Source of the DNA: Cryptomeria japonica | Taxonomy: Eukaryota > Streptophyta > Pinopsida > Cupressales > Cupressaceae | NCBI RefSeq assembly: GCF_030272615.1 | Contig: NC_081414.1 | Location: 761,730,648-761,794,647 of the forward strand | DNA length: 64,000 bases | Direction of reading: 5' to 3' | Part shown: piece by piece, positions 49,398 to 61,589 of the stretch | How the letters are laid out: the number at the start of each line of letters is the position of its first letter | Numbering within the stretch: the stretch's first letter is position 1 | Translations under genes and position numbers: made by a program | Notes under the pieces: model-generated | What the model was told of the DNA's origin: nothing | What the model saw: the letters and a program-made list of their open reading frames with translations, nothing else | Database searches by the model: none

Positions 49398-51640
49398 ATG
49401 CCTATTCAAACCAGAAGCTCTTCTAAATATTATGACAAAAGTAAGAAGGCCATGGCTACCTTAGCTCAACAAATTCAAGATCTCAAGAATGAAATATATG
49501 ACATTCAAGCCCAACAAAAATAGTCAATGACCCCTCTTGAGATTAAAATTCATATTAAGAACACTAGAATTCAAGAAATGCTAAAACAATTACATAAGAT
49601 GGAACAAGAAGTAATTGATAATCAAAAGCCAAATCTCAAACAAGCTCACAAGACACCTTCATCAAGGCATAAAGACATTTCCTCCAAATATCCTCTAGAT
49701 AGATAGTTTACACCTTTGGGGCAAACTATTGAGTCGACTTTGAAAGAGCTTCTTGAGCATAATCTTATCATATTGCCTAAAAATACCACATGGGGATGTG
49801 AAATTTTGAGTAAGTATTGTGCATATCATAGACAAAATGAACATAAGACTTCAAAGTGCATGGAATTAAAACATAAGATTCAAGATCTCATTGATAATGA
49901 TGTCATTGAAATTGAAGATCCTAATGACTCACCTAAAGAAAAAGAAGGAACTACTTCTAAGAATGATCAAAATCATGAACCTATGTCTAGCAAGGCTCCA
50001 TATGTGTCATCCATCCCTTCCATGATGCCTTCATCTCCTAAAACTTCTTAGCAACAATCCATGCCATCTCCTTCAAACAATGAAACTTCTCATGTTGACC
50101 CTCAAGGGCTATCTCTTATGGAAATCCAAGCTAATCCCAATCTTGATACAAGTTCCTCACATTATTTAAAAATCCTAGATCCTATATCATCATACACTCC
50201 AATTCCAAATGTATCCACTCTAGAGAGCCCTTTCCAAAAAATTTCCCCATCATGCCAAAATATGGAGACCTTCCAAGAATCCCCTGCGCTTATAAAAAAC
50301 ACTACCCCTTCCTTAGAAGTGACTCCATGTCAAGAGGATAATCTAAAAAATGAGGAAAGAAGTCCTATCATAAATCAAGATCAAGACACCAAAACTCCTT
50401 AATCCCATCTAATGGTTGAAAAAGATCCTATCTCCCTATAATCCCATGAGGATCACATTATAATTTCCATTTCTTCTAAGATGATCCCCTTCCATCTAAA
50501 GAGAAAAGCATCCTTCATAAGCAAGATCATGATGCCTCTTCCACCTTTTCAAATGATCATATTCAAAATGAAGAGTCAAACACCCTTCCAACTTTATCCA
50601 ATGGTCCTCTTCCATGTCAAGATCAAAGTATCCCTTCATCTCCTTGTCATAATCCTCCATATTCACCTCAAGGATCCATCATGCCTACAAATCCCTCTCA
50701 TGATCCTATCATTCCCTACATTCCACCTCCATCTCATAATGGACTCGTGCCTTCTTTCCAAAGCAAAGTGTATCCTACAAGTCAAAATATTTGTAAAGGC
50801 AAAGGGGTAAATCTCCACAAGAAAGAACCCCTCCATATTAAAGAAAATGTTAAAGGTCATGGCCTTGGGGACATTTCTCCAATTAAATCCAAATATACAC
50901 TTTCCCCATCATTTCTTCCATCCATTCTAGGTCCCTATATCCCTCCATCCCTTATATGGGATCAACAAAGGCACACATCTTCGAGTACCTTCCATCCATC
51001 TAAAAGACCTCCATATCATTCCTATCTATCCACGCATCTCTCTCCAAGCAATTTGGATGCCAGGCATAAAAGTGATAAGTCAAGTAATCCACATGTATTC
51101 AAGGATCAACATGTCCCATCTAATCAACATATCAAAACAAAGAAAAATATGATCCAAAAAGAAAAAGAAAAGTACAAAATGCCATGAAGGCCCACAAAGA
51201 GAAGAAAAGTCAAAAGTTATATGGGTTCCTAAGGCACTTGTACAAGAAATGCGCTCTAAGGAACTACAAAAGCATGAAAAATAAGAAACCATGTGGATCC
51301 CTAAGCATCTCCTTGAAGCACAACAGTCTAAAAAAAAATCCAAATCAACAACCAAGATTGTTGTTTCTCCATCCAAACCTTTCGAGTCTATTCGTCCATC
51401 ACCTCCTTCATCCATTTTGGGTTCTTATGCCCCAAAATCTGTAACCTTTCTTCCATCCAAATCTCAAAATTTGAGATACACTTCTCTTTCATATGTCCAC
51501 CATCCCTCAAGATGTGTGCCAATGTTGATCTTTCCAACATTTCCATCTAGCCATACACAATTCTTCCAACATCCCATCCATTATCCAACACCTCTTTTCC
51601 ATCCTTCCATCCCTCATATCCAATCCTTTGCATAAGTCCT
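49398..51640 (+). pseudogene. Tat-type gag-like polyprotein remnant
   Basis: Starts MPIQTRSSSKYYDK at 49398, followed by a Lys/Gln-rich helix and the segment FTPLGQTIESTLKELLEHNLI (about 49710), then CAYHRQNEHKTSKCMELKHKIQDLID near 49815-49890. This is the Cys/His block (C-X2-H, H-X4-C) that Tat gags carry before the protease. The rest to 51640 is Pro/Ser/His-rich and disordered, with MWIPKHLLEAQQ near 51291. Frames 0, then shifted after about 50640, and stops at 49521, 49704, 50049 and 50400 show decay. Protease and pol should follow but do not. Confidence 0.65.
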
Positions 51641-54600
51641 TTCCTTAGTTTCATTTCATTATCCTACCAACATCTTTGAGTATACCTTCATAGCCATGGT
51701 CTATTACAACTCATATTCCAAGGGTACCATCCAAAGAATCGAGATGATGGGGTCCTTCTTCCATCACCTATCATGCCTCAATTATCTTCCAAAAGAAAGA
51801 AAAAATGATGATAAACTGAAAAAAAAGTAAAGAGAAATAAATTTGTCCTTGTGTGAAAACCACTTCATGTGGTGCCTTGGGCAAGTACCATGATGAAAAC
51901 TTGGAAAATAGGCATCATGCATAATCCATTATCCTTTTTCACTTTACACTAGGGGAAAGTTTCATCCATGTACATCCATCTATTATCCTTCTTCCTCCAT
52001 TATCCTTCATCCTCCATTATCCCTCATCTTCTCTATCTACGTTCATATCCCTTTTCCACCTTTGATCTTGACAAGGTTAAGGATCCTTGCAGGCTTCATG
52101 TGTCCTATCTAGTGCACTTGATCCAGACCCTTTAGCTCCTATCCATTGCTTTCTTACATCCTTCATGACCACCTTTGATCTTGATTATCTTTTTTATCCC
52201 CTATCTAGATCTATTCCTTGATCTTGATCAACACTATGGACAAAATGCAAAAACATGCTTTCCACAAACCTCTTGACATGGCCACTTCTTTGGACCATAT
52301 GACTTTGTTATGCTATATCCTTGATTTACATCACTAAAATCCTTGCTTTACATCGCTAAAATCCTTGTTGTACATTGCTATATCTGGACCCTATGCTTAG
52401 ATTAACATTGTGAGATAGTCCTTGAAAGTGTCCACCATCATTCACTTATCCATTCATGTACTCAAAATCCCTTTTACCTTGCTAGACACTAGGGGAAAAC
52501 ATAAAAATCATAAAATGTCCTGAATAAAATCCTAAAAATCATAAAATGTCTTGAACAAAATCCTAAAAATAAAAAACTCACAAAAAAAAAAACTGAAAAA
52601 TCAAAGCAAGAAAGCATAGACCACAACATCAGACAAACTCTCAAAGTCTGCAATCAAACTTATCTCATGTTTTGTTAATCTATCTATGAAACTCTATCAA
52701 ACATCAACATGACTTATACAAGGAAGGGTACAATTGAAACTAGACAGATCGGTCTTATACGGGGTATTTACTCTTTTGAAACCAGACATTCCTATCAATG
52801 ATCACACAAATCAAAAAAATGACATAGATCAGCATGGTTGCTGGATTTTGTCCAGGGTAGTCTTATCTCTTGTATTGAAATGTTGCATCTTTGCTTTAGC
52901 TTCTACATATCTTTTAGTCACTTTCGTGACTTCCTGGTTCTTTTGGGACCCTCGTGGCTTGAAATCGATCACTGTCCTAGTCTTAGAGTAATTGGTTAAG
53001 AAATTTACATGTCCTAAGAAGTATCAACCAAGTCATCTTTCAGTCAGTGATACCCAGTCATCCACTCTGAGTCAGTCACCTATCTCCTAACTACTGTAGA
53101 GTTTTATCATTGAGTACACAAGAAAAATGAGACTATTGAAAACAATCACTAAACTGTTTGAGATATGAATGAAACTTACTTTTTGTGTTGTCTTTTACAT
53201 TGGCTTTCTCTTATTATTCCCTCTGAGTAACTTGAGGAAGTCTACCTTGACTAAGAGGAGCAAGGATTGGGGGCATAATACTTTTCTTTGTTTTCTACTT
53301 GTAGGAATGACTCTGATGATTTAGAAACATCTAAATCAGCCGGGTGTCTGTGATAAGTTCCTTCACATCAAAGTGAAATTGCCACACATACCTCGACTCC
53401 ACTTATTTATATGCTATAGAGAGGTTGGAATCATTTCTTTGTCTATTTTGAGTGAATTTATTAAATGTGCAATCCAAATGCATGTGTAATCTGCCAAGGA
53501 TATGAACGAAAAAAGGGTCATTGCGGACAAGATAATTAATATTGCATATGAAAAGGAAGGAACCCTATTTTTCCCGCTATGTTTGTAAAATGCTCAGTGA
53601 TGAAAATTGAGCATTCCAAATCTAGTGACTAGGTTTAGGTTGCATCCATCCTAAATTTTATGCATTTAAAAGTGATTTTGGCATAATAACAATGATCTCT
53701 TTATCTTCTAAATGAGAGTTTGAAGATTCGTCATTTCTTAGCTAAGTGGTCTCTTCTTCATCATTTCTCCGATCAAGTACTTGTGTATTGAGATGTTTAG
53801 CTACATACATGAGCATCTTATATAGATCCATACATTTCATTTTATAATAATTTGCATTCATCTTATTGCATTGAAAAATAAAAAAATTCTCATCATTCAT
53901 TTGCATCATCAATTATTTGCATAAAAAGAAACAACAATAAACATCCATATTCCATTTGCATTCATTCATCTATACTAAAAAGATATGCATATATATAGAA
54001 TAAATCATATAGAACAACATCTCATAATCAATCAACACAAGTACGATGAAATCAAATCAAGAGCTCATAAATCAATTGTCTTGAGTCCATTTTCAGGATC
54101 GAAATCAAAATCTGACGTTAATTCTCTAATCGAAATTTCATGATGTTGACCACTTAGCGCTTTCATCAACTGCTCATTTTCTTCTTCAATTTGCGCTTAA
54201 TTTCTCGTTAATCAACGCTAAATATAAATTTAATTCTCACATTAACTTTGATTTTAATCTCCAACATTAATCTTTGTGCTCAAATAAAAATCATCGCTAC
54301 AATTTTTTTTTTTTTAAATTCCTACAATCACTGCGCAACCCTCGCTATCTTTCGATTTCTCTCCCGAGGGGGCATACTCATGATCTCAAACTCAATAATT
54401 TCTTTCAAAAATCTTCATTACAAGTCGAGCAGCTAAGCTTCATCAAATCAATCGCTAAGGGGCATATCAGTTTTATCGCTTCATATCAAGCTGACATTGT
54501 CTTTGTCTGAAATGGTCTCTTAACGTTAATCAGTTTCATCGCTTTTCATCAAGCTAATTATTCATTTAAACTAAATCAAGGGTTTAAAGAGTATCTTTGA

Positions 54601-54942
54601 TCACACTCAATCTAAGCAGGTGTTCAGTTTCATCGCATTGAATCAACCTGGATAGTTTATCTTCGCTCATCGTATCTTGATCAATTAAGTTCAAGATCGG
54701 TTTTCTCTTCGCTCACTAAGTCTAGTTCAATCAAGTTCAAGTTCAGTATCTTTTCTCTTTATCGGTCCTAGTTCAATCAAGTTCAGGATCAATTTCTCTT
54801 TAATCAACTCTATTCATCTTCATCGCTTCAAATCAAGCTAAACACCTCACTCTTCATCTAGTTCGTGATCAATCAAGTTCAGAACTGGTATCTCCTAGAC
54901 ATTAAATTTTCTTTGAACCAACATGCTGCTCGCACATTAATT
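51641..54942 (+). other. Long non-coding interior of the Tat-like element
   Basis: 3.3 kb without recognisable coding. Contains a CCATTATCCTTC-type short repeat (51980-52030), a CTAAAATCCTTG duplicate near 52335-52370, AAAATCATAAAATGTC duplicates near 52505-52550, and the GTTCAATCAAG repeats at 54679-54890. This replaces the pol region of an autonomous relative. Confidence 0.6.
54679..54890. repeat. Short irregular repeat, about 46 bp
   Basis: The word (TAG)TTCAATCAAGTTCA with a following TTTCTCTTT recurs at 54679, 54723, 54769 and, further diverged, 54859. Confidence 0.65.
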
Positions 54943-54956
54943 CAAAGAGGGGAAAA
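54943..54956 (+). other. Polypurine tract, Tat-like element
   Basis: CAAAGAGGGGAAAA directly before the 3' LTR. Confidence 0.85.
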
Positions 54957-56103
54957 TGTAATACCCTAAAAATGGTCATCTAAACCATGAGCCCCTAATC
55001 TCTACAACATCACCAAGGTCCTAACCAAAGGCAATTAAATAAATCTTGAGCACACAATTAATTTCTAAAATCATCAATGTCACATGGAAAATTAATCAAC
55101 CAATATTAATTAAATATTTATTTAATTTATTAAATCATTCCAAGTAATCATTTTAAATAATTATCTTATTTATTTTAATTAAATATCTTTTGTATATTTA
55201 ATTAAATAAATCAATTTACCATTAAATAATCAAAAAGAGGAATTAATTTGAAAAATAAATTAAAATTGCCATAAATGTTCAAAAAAGGAAACAAATAAAG
55301 AAAGAGGAATTGGAAATTATGAGCACAAATCTTCAAAAAAGGAAACAAATCAAAAAAGGAATTAATTGACAAAAAAAAAGAATTAAAAATTGAGAAAAGA
55401 AATCAATTTGAGATAATCTTGATAAACAAATTAAAAATTGATAAATAATCTCAAAGAAAGCAATTAAAACAATTAAATATTAAAATTGAATGAAATAGAG
55501 AATAAGTCAGTTTTTTCCTAATTTTATCTTAATTTTAGATCAATTTCCTTTAAAACTGAGAAAAGAATCCAATCATATCAATTCACCTGGATTGTGCTTC
55601 CTTTTGGAAAATCTTGACCGCTCATCATCATTTGATCTCAGCCATTGGTTTCTTTTTGAATTTTCTATAAATTCAGGCTCTCATCTCTCATTCAAAAATG
55701 CTAGAGAATATATTGTTATTATGTTATTTTTGCTCTAGCATTGAGATATTGTATATTAGTTATTTCATATTGCTTAAATCATTTAGCTTAAATGTTCATA
55801 TATTGCTTAAATTATGTTCGATTAAATCTTGGAAATCTTGCATTCATCTAGCTTAAATCTTGCATTCATTTAGCTCAAATTCATGCTCATATAGATTAAA
55901 AGTCCTTCCTTTAGGTGTTGTCTAGTCACTGGATAGCTTAGCAATCTGAGAGCAATCTAAACTTGCATCTACTAGAAGGCAATGTGTCGCTTTGTAATGG
56001 TTTATTATTCATTGATTATTGATTTACTAACCATGCATATAATTACTTAATTGAAGTGTTATGTATTCTAGATACAGATACAGGTCCACTTTTCACACAC
56101 ATA
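54957..56103 (+). repeat. 3' LTR of Tat-like element
   Basis: 1,147 bp. It ends CACACATA where the partner ends CACACACA, so the terminal CA has decayed to TA. GATTG follows directly. Confidence 0.92.
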
Positions 56104-56108
56104 GATTG

Positions 56109-56869
56109 GACCTCTCGATGTGTTTCTGGGATATCTTATGAGTTGGATATTATTTGTTTGGTCTAAGGCCGACATGTTTTGTAATTATTTAATTGGTTTA
56201 TCGTCTGATGTCCGACCTGATTGTTTATGGTCAAGGATTTGTATATATATGATGTAAGATCTCATTGTAGATCATCATAGGTATATGGTCAAGGAACAGG
56301 ATATGGATATGTAATGTGTTAATAATGTAATATCATTCAGGCAGAGGATTTGGTCGATCATTGGAGATCGAATTGGGTTTATGTAAGAGGATTTAGTTCT
56401 CTCGTATTGAGCTTAACCAGAACTATACTCAGGCATAGGAGATGCTATCTTTGCAGTTCATTCATTCTTTTGAATTGTAGTTTGGATTTCTATGTAGTCA
56501 GTGAGACTCCTTTTGTGATGAGCAGTGTGCTCTAGGTTGTTGGCCTTCCTCCAAGTGCAGGCTCCTCAATTGTAATTCACATACTTATTGCATAAGTATT
56601 ATCTGATTATGGGTAGGCTTCCCACTGTGGTTTTTCCCTTTACCGGGTTTTCCATGTATAAATCTTGGTGTCATGTGGATGGTATTTATTACCTGATTAT
56701 TGCTTATGCTTAATTGGTTTAACAACTATTCTGATATTTGGTTTAAGCATTTCGGTAATAATGTTTTGGGTTCCAGTATAAAGTTTTAATTACTAAATGT
56801 TCTAGTAATCCATGACAACCGATTCACCCCCCCTCTTAGTTGTCTTCCAGTTATTTGAATTGTCTAACA
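56109..56869 (+). repeat. 5' LTR of a second copia element, right part
   Basis: Contains GTGGTTTTTCCCTTTACCGG near 56629 and CCGATTCACCCCCCC near 56819, and ends GTCTAACA at 56869 next to the primer site, so + orientation is clear. The 3' LTR is not in the window. Confidence 0.85.
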
Positions 56870-56870
56870 A

Positions 56871-56883
56871 TTGGTATTTGAGT
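56871..56883 (+). other. Primer-binding site, second copia element (decayed)
   Basis: TTGGTATTTGAGT, versus the usual TTGGTATCAGAGC, directly after the LTR. About 110 bp of internal leader and a putative gag start (MVTNSSSSSGAIF near 56928) follow before the DNA transposon. Confidence 0.7.
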
Positions 56884-57042
56884 TGTGGGCCTCTCTACAG
56901 AAAGCTTAACTACCTGAGTAAAATCCTATGGTGACTAATAGTTCAAGTTCATCTGGAGCTATCTTTTAGAGAGATGGGCATGTGCACAAAGATGGTGGTC
57001 AGAAAAGTGGACACCACCCAAAAAAAATTGGAAAAATAGGCA

Positions 57043-57245
57043 GCGCGTACGCAGTTTTAAAATTTCAAATTCCCACGTACGCGCTTAGGTTTGTTCTTCC
57101 CAAGCCTAGAAAAGGTAGCGTGTACATGCCGAGTTTAGGAAACTGAGGGAATACACACTACGCCTAGGAAAATTAGCGTGTATGTGCTGCTTATAGGAAA
57201 ATGAGCACGTATGCGCTAATAATCCTAGTAAAACTGCGTACGCAG
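57043..57245. repeat. Subterminal GCGTACGC-type repeats of the DNA transposon
   Basis: About seven related 10-14-bp words in both orientations: GCGCGTACGCAG 57043, CACGTACGCGC 57074, TAGCGTGTACATGC 57116, inverted ACACACTACGCC 57153, TAGCGTGTATGTGC 57174, GAGCACGTATGCGC 57203, and the perfect palindrome CTGCGTACGCAG 57234-57245. Most are preceded by a CCTAGGAAAA-like spacer. Such arrays are usually transposase-binding sites near transposon ends. Confidence 0.75.
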
Positions 57246-57373
57246 TGCTTGATAAAAAATGTTTTTTAAAAAAACTGGGTCCTCATTTACCCGAAAAGCG
57301 CATATTTTACTTTGTTTTTTTCCCATTTTCTAACCTAAACCACGAACGAGGTGCTAAATTTGTCCTCTAGGCT

Positions 57374-59909
57374 ATGGACCAAGGTTAGTTTTTGTTTATT
57401 TTTCTCTTTGTTTCTGGTTTATGCAATTTGTTTTACATTTTGAATTTAATTTCATTAATTTTGATTATGTTTTTTCATTTTTTGTTTCAAAAACTAGATT
57501 CTTCTAATCCAGAACAAGAACAACCAAATGCACCTCCTGAAAACCCACAAGAACAACCAAATGCAACTCCTGAAAACACACAAGAATAACCCCCAATTCC
57601 TCCTTTTGACTGCACAGTTGAAACATAGGAAGAATTAATTAATTAGTTAGGGCAAAATACATCCAAAATCAATAGACTGATTGTAAAATTGAAAACTTCT
57701 AAGCTTGACCATCATCAATCCCTCGCCACTAGCCTAGAAACATTAGCTAGTGGTGCCATTGCTGTTTCCACAGAAATTACCAAATGGAGTTAAAAAAAAA
57801 AAAATCTAAACAACAAATATGTGCCCTTTTTTGTTGACCCCAAAATTGGTCAGTCATTACCTCCTAATGCAAAGAGATTTCCCATACATTGGTGTAGCAA
57901 TATGCAGATGAAGAATCATTTTTGGCAGAGGTGGTGGATGGTCTTTGACGATCCACCTTGTAATAATTATGAGGTGCCATTATATTTTTTGAGAAAAATA
58001 TATTGTGAGTTTGTGCTCAATGTGCACCCAAATTATTTTGACATGAGAGAGTTTCATGGTAGAGGTGGTGGCTCTGCCCAAGATAGACCTGGAGCCCATA
58101 GGCGATTAGCTCCAGAGATTCACCGCCCCCTAGCACCCAAACCCAAGGTGCATCAGGCTATCCCATTAGAGCTATAGACTCGTCAGGCGGCCACAACATT
58201 GACTAGTGCCATCATCCAGCATGGGACATCATTAGCACACCCTATTGTATTGGATGATGAGTCGTTAGAGGGCGACAGAGAGCCCATCGAGCATATATGT
58301 GTCGGTTGCTCGGGGATAGATGACGCAACCGGTGCAGATGGATACTCATATCATCTATGCATGATTTGCGGTTGTAGATGTCAGGCTCAAACGATTGAGG
58401 ATGTCATGCTGACAGATGAGTCGATGGACATGGTGTTTGCCCATGAGCCATAGACACAGGTGTGTTGATTTGAATTCATAATATTTTATTTATCAGCCAC
58501 TTTAATTTTGTAATTACATAAATGAATTTTCATTTATACATTGATTTAAATTGAGACAAACAATATGCATTTTTGGATGCAGCAACGGTATCCCATACAC
58601 CTCCCCCAGTTACCACAGCTACAACTTCAACACCTGAGGTATAAATTTTGTAACATGTTAAAATAGAATAGTACACTTTGAATTCAAAAAAATACAAGAT
58701 ATACTAACTATCTTTAATGCTTGGTCCAATTTTTGGTTTGTAGGTGTTAATAGGGGACGAAATGTCCCAGATTGATGACATCACACTGTCGGTGATCGAT
58801 TTTGGCCTACAAGGCTATACGGTATCATATTTTGTACAACTCTTTTTATGTATTGTTTTGATGGAATATGCAAGTCATTTCATTTTAGATTTTTAAAATT
58901 ATGTTTAATTTATTATCTGTACTAATATCTCATGTTAATTTTCTATTTTTAGGGCATCCCCTCCGCGTCTAGGGCTCGTCTGAAGAAAAATAATATATTG
59001 AAGACACCAAAATGTGTGAAGAAGGTAATTGAACACATTTTTAGTTGTACAATTGTTTGAAAATGTTGAAATCAAGTATTAGTTGGGGTTTGTAGATTGA
59101 TTAGTATTTTTTGTCTATTTTACATGTACAGCGGCCATTGAGCTTTGTGGATATGTTGAATGCACCTGATTCACCTGCAAATCAAGAGAGGGAGGAGGTA
59201 TGTATCTCTACTTTATTTTCTTGATTTCATGATTATATGCATGCGTACATGTGAACTTGTGATATATTATAATCTTATATTTTTTTCATTTGGGAAATAT
59301 ACATACCTATTTCGTCAATGGTGAACCCTCCTCCTTGCATTGGAGAAGCATATCAGGATCCGGTACACTTTTGTTTGATATGTAAAATTAATTGTTTTCA
59401 ACCTTCAATACTTATCATTATATTAATTGTATTTAATCTTTGTACATTTTTTGTATAGGTAATAGCGAATGTTTCTACATCGATGGTGAGCCATCCTTAG
59501 TCCATTGGAGAAGCATCTGAGGCACAAGTACATCATTGTTCTCTATATTATAGCTTTTAAGTGTTTTTGATATATTTATGTTAGTACATTGTATTAATTG
59601 TACATTTAATCTACAATAGACTCATTCGTAGTACGGCCATAACGTGGATCCATTTAAGTATTTCTTCAAGAAAACTCCTAAGAGTGACAAGGAGAGGAGA
59701 GCGAAGACATTGACTCTTGGATCAGCCAATGAGGTAATCTACATTTCAATTGCAAAGGAATTAAATTTAAATGCATAGTTATGATGTTAATTGTGAACTA
59801 TTTTCTACAAAAGAATTCTAATGGCTTTTGAATTGTGGTTTTGCAGCCATCTACAGAGCCGCATACTGTGCCGAAGAGGCTTGATTTTGATGATCCACCA
59901 GAAGTTTAG
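57374..59909 (+). pseudogene. Ten-exon accessory gene of the DNA transposon, function unknown
   Basis: Exons by splice signals and open frame: 57374-57383, 57498-58459, 58583-58638, 58744-58821, 58953-59024, 59132-59197, about 59292-59362, 59459-59527, 59620-59733, 59847-59909. The product starts MDQDSSNPEQEQP (disordered, Pro/Gln-rich). Exon 2 holds a globular part (FPIHWCSN, FWQRWWMVFDDPP, VPLYFLRKIYCEFVLNVHP) and a Cys-rich part (HICVGCSG ... LCMICGCRC) that may bind zinc. Small exons encode acidic and basic low-complexity segments, ending KRLDFDDPPEV. An A-run near 57792 shifts the frame; about six stops are CAG or CAA changed to TAG or TAA. Exon 7 lacks a clear AG acceptor. I do not recognise the family; the zinc-like motif suggests a DNA-binding helper. 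Confidence 0.6.
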
Positions 59910-60084
59910 GATCATATAGTGTTAGTTTTGGTCATAGAATGACCAATACATGTAGATATATTCTACATTTTTATTTTATATCGATTTGGACATGGCATAT
60001 GCCACATTTTTCTAATACTTGTATTGACTTGGCAGACATGCCTTTTTTTATATATATAAATATCGATATTCGATCCAATAAATG

Positions 60085-60395
60085 TGTAATGAGTTCATTA
60101 TTTTGTATTCGTTGTATTTTGTGGTTGTCCTTTTATAAATTTAAATGAATATTTGCATATGTAATCAACAATATGAATATAAACAACAAAAATATATGAT
60201 ATAAAGCATTGCAATCGTGGAATATGATTTGATAAAATTTCTAAAATGTTGAATTAACCCTACAAAACTCTTTGTATTCAATTCATTATTGTGTATTATT
60301 TGTATTTGGTGGCTTCCCTTTTATAAATTTAAATGAATATTTGCATATGTAATTAACAATATGAATATAAACAACAAAAATCGACAATATGAATT
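60085..60395. repeat. 188-bp tandem duplication
   Basis: The block from TTCATTATTTTGTATTCG through TTTTATAAATTTAAATGAAT and ATAAACAACAAAAA at about 60096 recurs at about 60284; TTTTATAAAT starts at 60131 and 60319. A partial third piece of the end (AATATGAAT...AAACAACAA) lies at 60384-60403. Confidence 0.85.
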
Positions 60396-60451
60396 TAAAC
60401 AACAATGTGTTTGGTGCGAGAGCACCCTCACGCTCGCAATGGTCAAATTTT

Positions 60452-61286
60452 GTTCCTCATGTACACAAATCGATGTCGCAAGTGTGTCCGGATGGGTAGG
60501 TTTATGCTAGGCATGCCCTTTTCATGCATCCCAAAGCACCAGAACATTGAGAGTCATACCCTACCGGTGAGATCTCTTAAGTGCCCTGAGTCCAAAAAAT
60601 TGTCAAAATTTGACAGACTATTTCTTCCAATCCACGACACATACAGTCGATCTGTTTGATCCTGTCGGGTCATGTGAGGCTCCTCTACAATGGCCTATCT
60701 TGGTTTTTGATGACTCGAAGCCATTTTCAATTAGTAGCATTTTTTCGCCTGCTCAAAAAACCATCAGTTGCTTGCAAGGAAAAGTTGCAAGATTGGCTAG
60801 AATTGATTATGTTCCTCGTGTGCACAAACTAACATCATGAGCGCATCTAGGTGGGTAGGTTTACACTAGGCATGCCCCTGTCATGCATCCCAAAGCACCA
60901 GAAAGTTGAGAGTCATACCCTACCTGTGAGATCTCTCAAGTGCCCTGAGTCCAAAAACTTATCAAAATTTGACGGATTGTTTCTTCCAATCCAAGACACA
61001 TGCGGTCAATCTATTTGATCTCATGGGGTCATGTGAGGCTCCTCTACAATGGCCTATCTCTGTTTTCAATGACTTGAAGCCATTTTCAATTAGTAGCATT
61101 TTTTCGCTTGCTCAAAAAATTGTTAGTTGTTTGCAAGGAAAAGTTGCAAGATTGGCTAGAATTGATTATGTTCCTCGTGTGCACAAACCAACATGGTGAG
61201 CACGTCCGAGTTGGCGGGTTTACACTAGGCATGCCCCTGTCATGCATCCCAAAGCACCAGAACATCGAGAGTCATACCCTACCGAC
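60452..61286. repeat. 359-bp tandem repeat, about 2.3 copies
   Basis: GTTCCTC followed by a GTGTGCACAAAC-like word starts at 60452, 60811 and 61170, exactly 359 bp apart. Copies share CTAGGCATGCCCCTGTCATG, the CATACCCTACC block and the AATTGATTATG end. Open frames in each unit shift between copies, so they are not genes. Confidence 0.93.
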
Positions 61287-61589
61287 GCAATGTAGAAGTT
61301 GCTTGACAACTTTTTTGACAATTTTTTTTATAACAATGACAATTTTTGCTCAAATTGAATCTAGTCTCAATCTATCACCCCTATGACCTGATAATGACTC
61401 AAATAATTATCCATGATTATACAAGAATCAAGAATTCTCATAATGGACTAGGGACACATCACATATACTCAAAACATAGTCACAAAACATTGACACACAA
61501 AATAGTCACAAAACATTGTCACATATTATTCAAAAATTTGCCTCTAAATATGGTCAAATCAGCTCTTGGCTATTTGATTATACCAAAAA

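Larger units (their letters stand above)
46940..56103 (+). mobile_element. Tat-like non-autonomous gypsy LTR element (LARD)
   Basis: LTRs 46940-48010 and 54957-56103, primer site 48015-48032, gag-like region 49398-51640, long non-coding interior, polypurine tract 54943-54956; target duplication GATTG at 46935-46939 and 56104-56108. The primer site (TGGCACCCACTGTGGGGC) and gag style point to the Tat lineage of Ty3-gypsy. No protease, RT or integrase is visible in the 6.9-kb interior. It inserted into the LTR of the second copia element. Confidence 0.85.

Noticed and set aside
52734-52991. 85-codon ORF with a hydrophobic stretch in the Tat-like element
   Set aside because: Isolated, no family resemblance and no neighbouring coding sequence in register; most likely chance.
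60405-61386. Chain of 76-92-codon ORFs as a gene family
   Set aside because: They come from the 359-bp tandem repeat; frames shift between units and there is no splice or start logic.
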